Source: Paraburkholderia tagetis
GTDB lineage: Bacteria; Pseudomonadota; Gammaproteobacteria; Burkholderiales; Burkholderiaceae
Length of the DNA stretch: 64,000 nucleotides
Assembly (NCBI RefSeq): GCF_022213065.1
Contig: NZ_JAKLJA010000015.1
Span: 83,955-147,954, forward strand
Reading direction: 5' to 3'
Each line of letters opens with the position of its first letter. Position 1 is the first letter of the stretch. Position numbers and translations under genes: made by a program. Under the pieces are notes generated by a model. That model made no database searches, was not told the DNA's origin, and saw only the letters and a program-made list of their open reading frames with translations. Shown piece after piece: positions 62,015-64,000 of the stretch.

Positions 62015-63034
62015 ATGAAAAAGATGCAATGGATCCAGGCTACGAGCGCGGTGGTACTTGCCGCTGGTTATTTGATGTCGGGTGCCGCTCAGGCTCAGAG
62101 CAAGCCCCAGGTCATTATCGGCTACGAGGACAACGGCGCCGATCCGTATATGGTGTCGATGGAAGAACATCTGTTTGAAAAGCATATGAAGGCCGACGTC
62201 CAGTACAAGCTCTTCAGCTCTGGTCCGGCGGCGATGAGCGCGCTGGCGTCGAACAGTCTCACGTTCATGTGCGGCCTTGGCGTCCCACCGCTTGTCACGG
62301 CCATTGCGCAGGGCCTGCCAATGGCCATCGTGTACAACCAGGAGCGCTACACGAACGCAGCCGGCATTGTGGTCAAACCGGACTCCGGCATTCACGACGT
62401 CGCTGGATTGAAAGGCAAGAATATTGCCATTGTTGCCGGCTCGCAGGCCTCGTTCGAACTGGCGACCTTCCTCGCTCAGGCGAAGGTGCCGTATTCGTCA
62501 GTAACCCAAATCAATATGGCGCCTCCGCAGATGCGCACCTCGTGGGTTACCGGCGCGATCGACGCGGCGATCGTCTGGGATCCGGTATTCAGTGCGCTGC
62601 GCGCGTCTGGGGGAAAAGCGATCAAGACCGACGGCGATCTGCCGCGAGAATCTTCAAGCTATAACGTCTGCATCGCAAACTCCGACTGGGCGAAGGCCCA
62701 TCCGGACCTGGTGAGCGGTTTCGTCTCCGCGCTCGACGCGGGCTACCAGGTGACGATGAAGGATCGCGACAAGGCGCTGGCCGAGATGGCGCACGCAACC
62801 GGGGTGACGGTGCCCGTGGCCAAAGGCGAACTCGACGGCTACGAGCTGTTCTCCGGCGCCGATCAGACGACGCCCAAAGTCATGGGTATCGACGCAGGCG
62901 TAAAAACCTCTGCGACATACCTCACGCTGGTCAATACCGCGAAGGTGCTCAACCAGATCGGTCGCATCCCGTCAGTTCCGGCGAACTTCGACAACAACGT
63001 CGCGCCGCAGTACGCCAAACACCTTACCCATTGA
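62015..63034 (+). CDS. tauA: Taurine-type ABC transporter periplasmic binding protein
   Basis: The 339-residue protein has a Sec signal peptide (VVLAAGYLMSGAAQAQS, cleavage probably after AQA) and an SsuA/TauA-like binding fold with LKGKNIAIVAGSQASFELATFLAQ and WVTGAIDAAIVWDPVFSAL. It should bind the sulfonate in the periplasm and hand it to the permease. It starts 24 bp after tauC, with GAGGAGACG upstream of its ATG. Confidence 0.85.
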   Translation: MKKMQWIQATSAVVLAAGYLMSGAAQAQSKPQVIIGYEDNGADPYMVSMEEHLFEKHMKADVQYKLFSSGPAAMSALASNSLTFMCGLGVPPLVTAIAQGLPMAIVYNQERYTNAAGIVVKPDSGIHDVAGLKGKNIAIVAGSQASFELATFLAQAKVPYSSVTQINMAPPQMRTSWVTGAIDAAIVWDPVFSALRASGGKAIKTDGDLPRESSSYNVCIANSDWAKAHPDLVSGFVSALDAGYQVTMKDRDKALAEMAHATGVTVPVAKGELDGYELFSGADQTTPKVMGIDAGVKTSATYLTLVNTAKVLNQIGRIPSVPANFDNNVAPQYAKHLTH

Positions 63035-63062
63035 GTGTTGAATCGCCACGCAGGAGACTCAC

Positions 63063-63800
63063 TTGAATATCGTCATCGATTCCCTGTACAAAACGTTCGG
63101 TGCCATTACCGCACTGGAAAACATCAACTTGCAGTTTCAGGGTGGCGAATTCGTCACTGTGCTGGGGTCTTCCGGATGCGGAAAGACGACGTTGCTGCAT
63201 CTGCTGGCCGGTCTCGAGTCGCCCTCGCGTGGCAACATCTATATCGACGGTGAGGTCAAGGATCGGCCGGGTGCCGATCGGGTTGTGGTGTTCCAGCAGG
63301 CGGGATTGTTTCCCTGGCTTAGCGTGGAAGAGAACATCGAGTTCGGGCTGTCACTGAAGACGACGACCAAGGCACAGCGGCGGCAGGCTTCGGCTGAAAT
63401 CCTGCGCATCATTGGTCTGGAGTCTTTCGCGAAGCACAAGCCCTATCAATTGTCGGGCGGCATGCAGCAGCGCGTGGCGATTGCGAGAGCACTCGTCATG
63501 AAGCCGAAGGTCTTGCTGATGGACGAGCCCTTCGGTGCGCTGGATGCGCAGACTCGCAGCTCGATGCAGACGTTCTTGACCTCGCTATGGGATCAATTGC
63601 ACTGCACCATTGTGTTCATCACGCACGACATCGACGAAGCGATCGTTCTCGGTACGCGCCTCGTCGTGCTTTCGGCGCGGCCGGGGAAGGTCGCACTCGA
63701 CGTACCGATCGAGCTGGAACGCCCGCGCACGCCGGAGGTCGCATTCGATCCGCACTTCCTGGATCTGAAAAAGCAGGCGATGGGCATCCTCGCGCATTGA
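63063..63800 (+). CDS. tauB: Taurine-type ABC transporter ATP-binding protein
   Basis: The 245-residue ATPase has Walker A GSSGCGKTT, Q-loop FQQAGLFPW, signature LSGGMQQR, Walker B LLMDEPFGALD and the switch histidine in ITHDIDEA. A TTG start at 63063 with AGGAG upstream is used; no ATG fits near the expected N-terminus. Size and features match TauB/SsuB. It ends the operon and converges with sdhB. Confidence 0.88.
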   Translation: MNIVIDSLYKTFGAITALENINLQFQGGEFVTVLGSSGCGKTTLLHLLAGLESPSRGNIYIDGEVKDRPGADRVVVFQQAGLFPWLSVEENIEFGLSLKTTTKAQRRQASAEILRIIGLESFAKHKPYQLSGGMQQRVAIARALVMKPKVLLMDEPFGALDAQTRSSMQTFLTSLWDQLHCTIVFITHDIDEAIVLGTRLVVLSARPGKVALDVPIELERPRTPEVAFDPHFLDLKKQAMGILAH

Positions 63801-63894
63801 GGATGCCCGCGATCAAGCGGTCTGTGTGGTTGGCATCCGGACGCTGCGTGCCGTCCAGCAGATCGCTTGTTTCGCTTGTTTCAGTACCGCAGCC

Positions 63895-64000
63895 TCAAAC
63901 CGCGCGGCGGACCATCAGTTCCTTGATCTTGCCGATCGCCTTCGTCGGGTTCAGCCCCTTCGGGCAGACGTCGACGCAGTTCATGATCGTGTGGCAACGG
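63895..64000 (-). CDS. sdhB: Succinate dehydrogenase iron-sulfur subunit, C-terminal fragment
   Basis: The frame enters from the right edge and gives 34 residues, beginning RCHTIMNCVDVCPKGLNPTKAIGKIKEL and ending RRAV before the TGA. The CxxxCP cluster-binding stretch and the tail are typical of SdhB. The gene converges with tauB; about 95 bp separate them. Confidence 0.93.
   Translation of the reverse strand, partial: RCHTIMNCVDVCPKGLNPTKAIGKIKELMVRRAV

Noticed and set aside
63801..63894. GGATGCC/GGCATCC inverted repeat after tauB as a terminator
   Set aside because: Arms are 7 bp with a loop of more than 20 nt and no T-run.

Overview
The window is high-GC proteobacterial DNA. Gene content and codon use fit a Burkholderiaceae member (Paraburkholderia, Caballeronia or Burkholderia type): sauRSTU and isethionate genes as in Cupriavidus, XapX proteins, DUF3311/SSS pairs, and an sdhB 3' end at the right edge. 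This assignment is inferred from content only. No rRNA, tRNA or CRISPR array was seen.

Layout. 1-84 is the 3' end of an unknown gene. 748-7898 (minus) is a six-gene hydrogenase-4/formate-hydrogenlyase-like membrane complex (hyfBCEFGI) whose large subunit lacks the NiFe-binding cysteines. 8176-10381 (plus) has a redoxin-like protein, a ribbon-helix-helix regulator, YjdM/PhnA and a metallo-beta-lactamase-fold hydrolase. 10433-14538 (minus) has a formamidase, two XapX membrane proteins and an AraC regulator fused to a second formamidase. 14853-21710 has a hypothetical protein, a zinc-ribbon membrane protein, a diguanylate cyclase, polyphosphate-glucokinase-like and zwf genes, and a four-repeat membrane protein. 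21882-28613 has a LysR regulator and the sulfoacetate operon sauR/sauSTU. 29265-41007 has a hydroxyisobutyrate-dehydrogenase-like enzyme, a duplicated DUF3311-symporter module, an amidohydrolase overlapping a COG0523 GTPase, and a molybdenum hydroxylase with its cytochrome c. 41008-44707 is an AT-richer insert with a Tle4-like lipase effector and its Tli4 immunity lipoprotein. 44749-49441 is an isethionate cluster (iseU, iseJ, iseR). 49828-55746 has a FAD amine oxidase, an amino-acid permease and a CobS/CobT-like pair. 55863-63800 has fic, a TauE-type exporter, pta, xsc and a taurine-type ABC transporter. The window ends in sdhB.

The main metabolic theme is C2-sulfonate catabolism converging on sulfoacetaldehyde. 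Sulfoacetate enters through SauU, SauT and SauS, isethionate through IseU and IseJ, and taurine probably through TauABC or the permease and the FAD oxidase. Xsc cleaves sulfoacetaldehyde to sulfite and acetyl phosphate, Pta makes acetyl-CoA, and the TauE-type protein exports sulfite.

The most unusual non-coding feature is a dispersed 561-562 bp element present three times (119-679, 28663-29224, 47991-48551). Each copy is an imperfect palindrome along most of its length, with tip hairpins of 15 perfect base pairs. The middle copy has its unique core in the opposite orientation. It encodes no convincing protein, and I do not recognise it as a named element.
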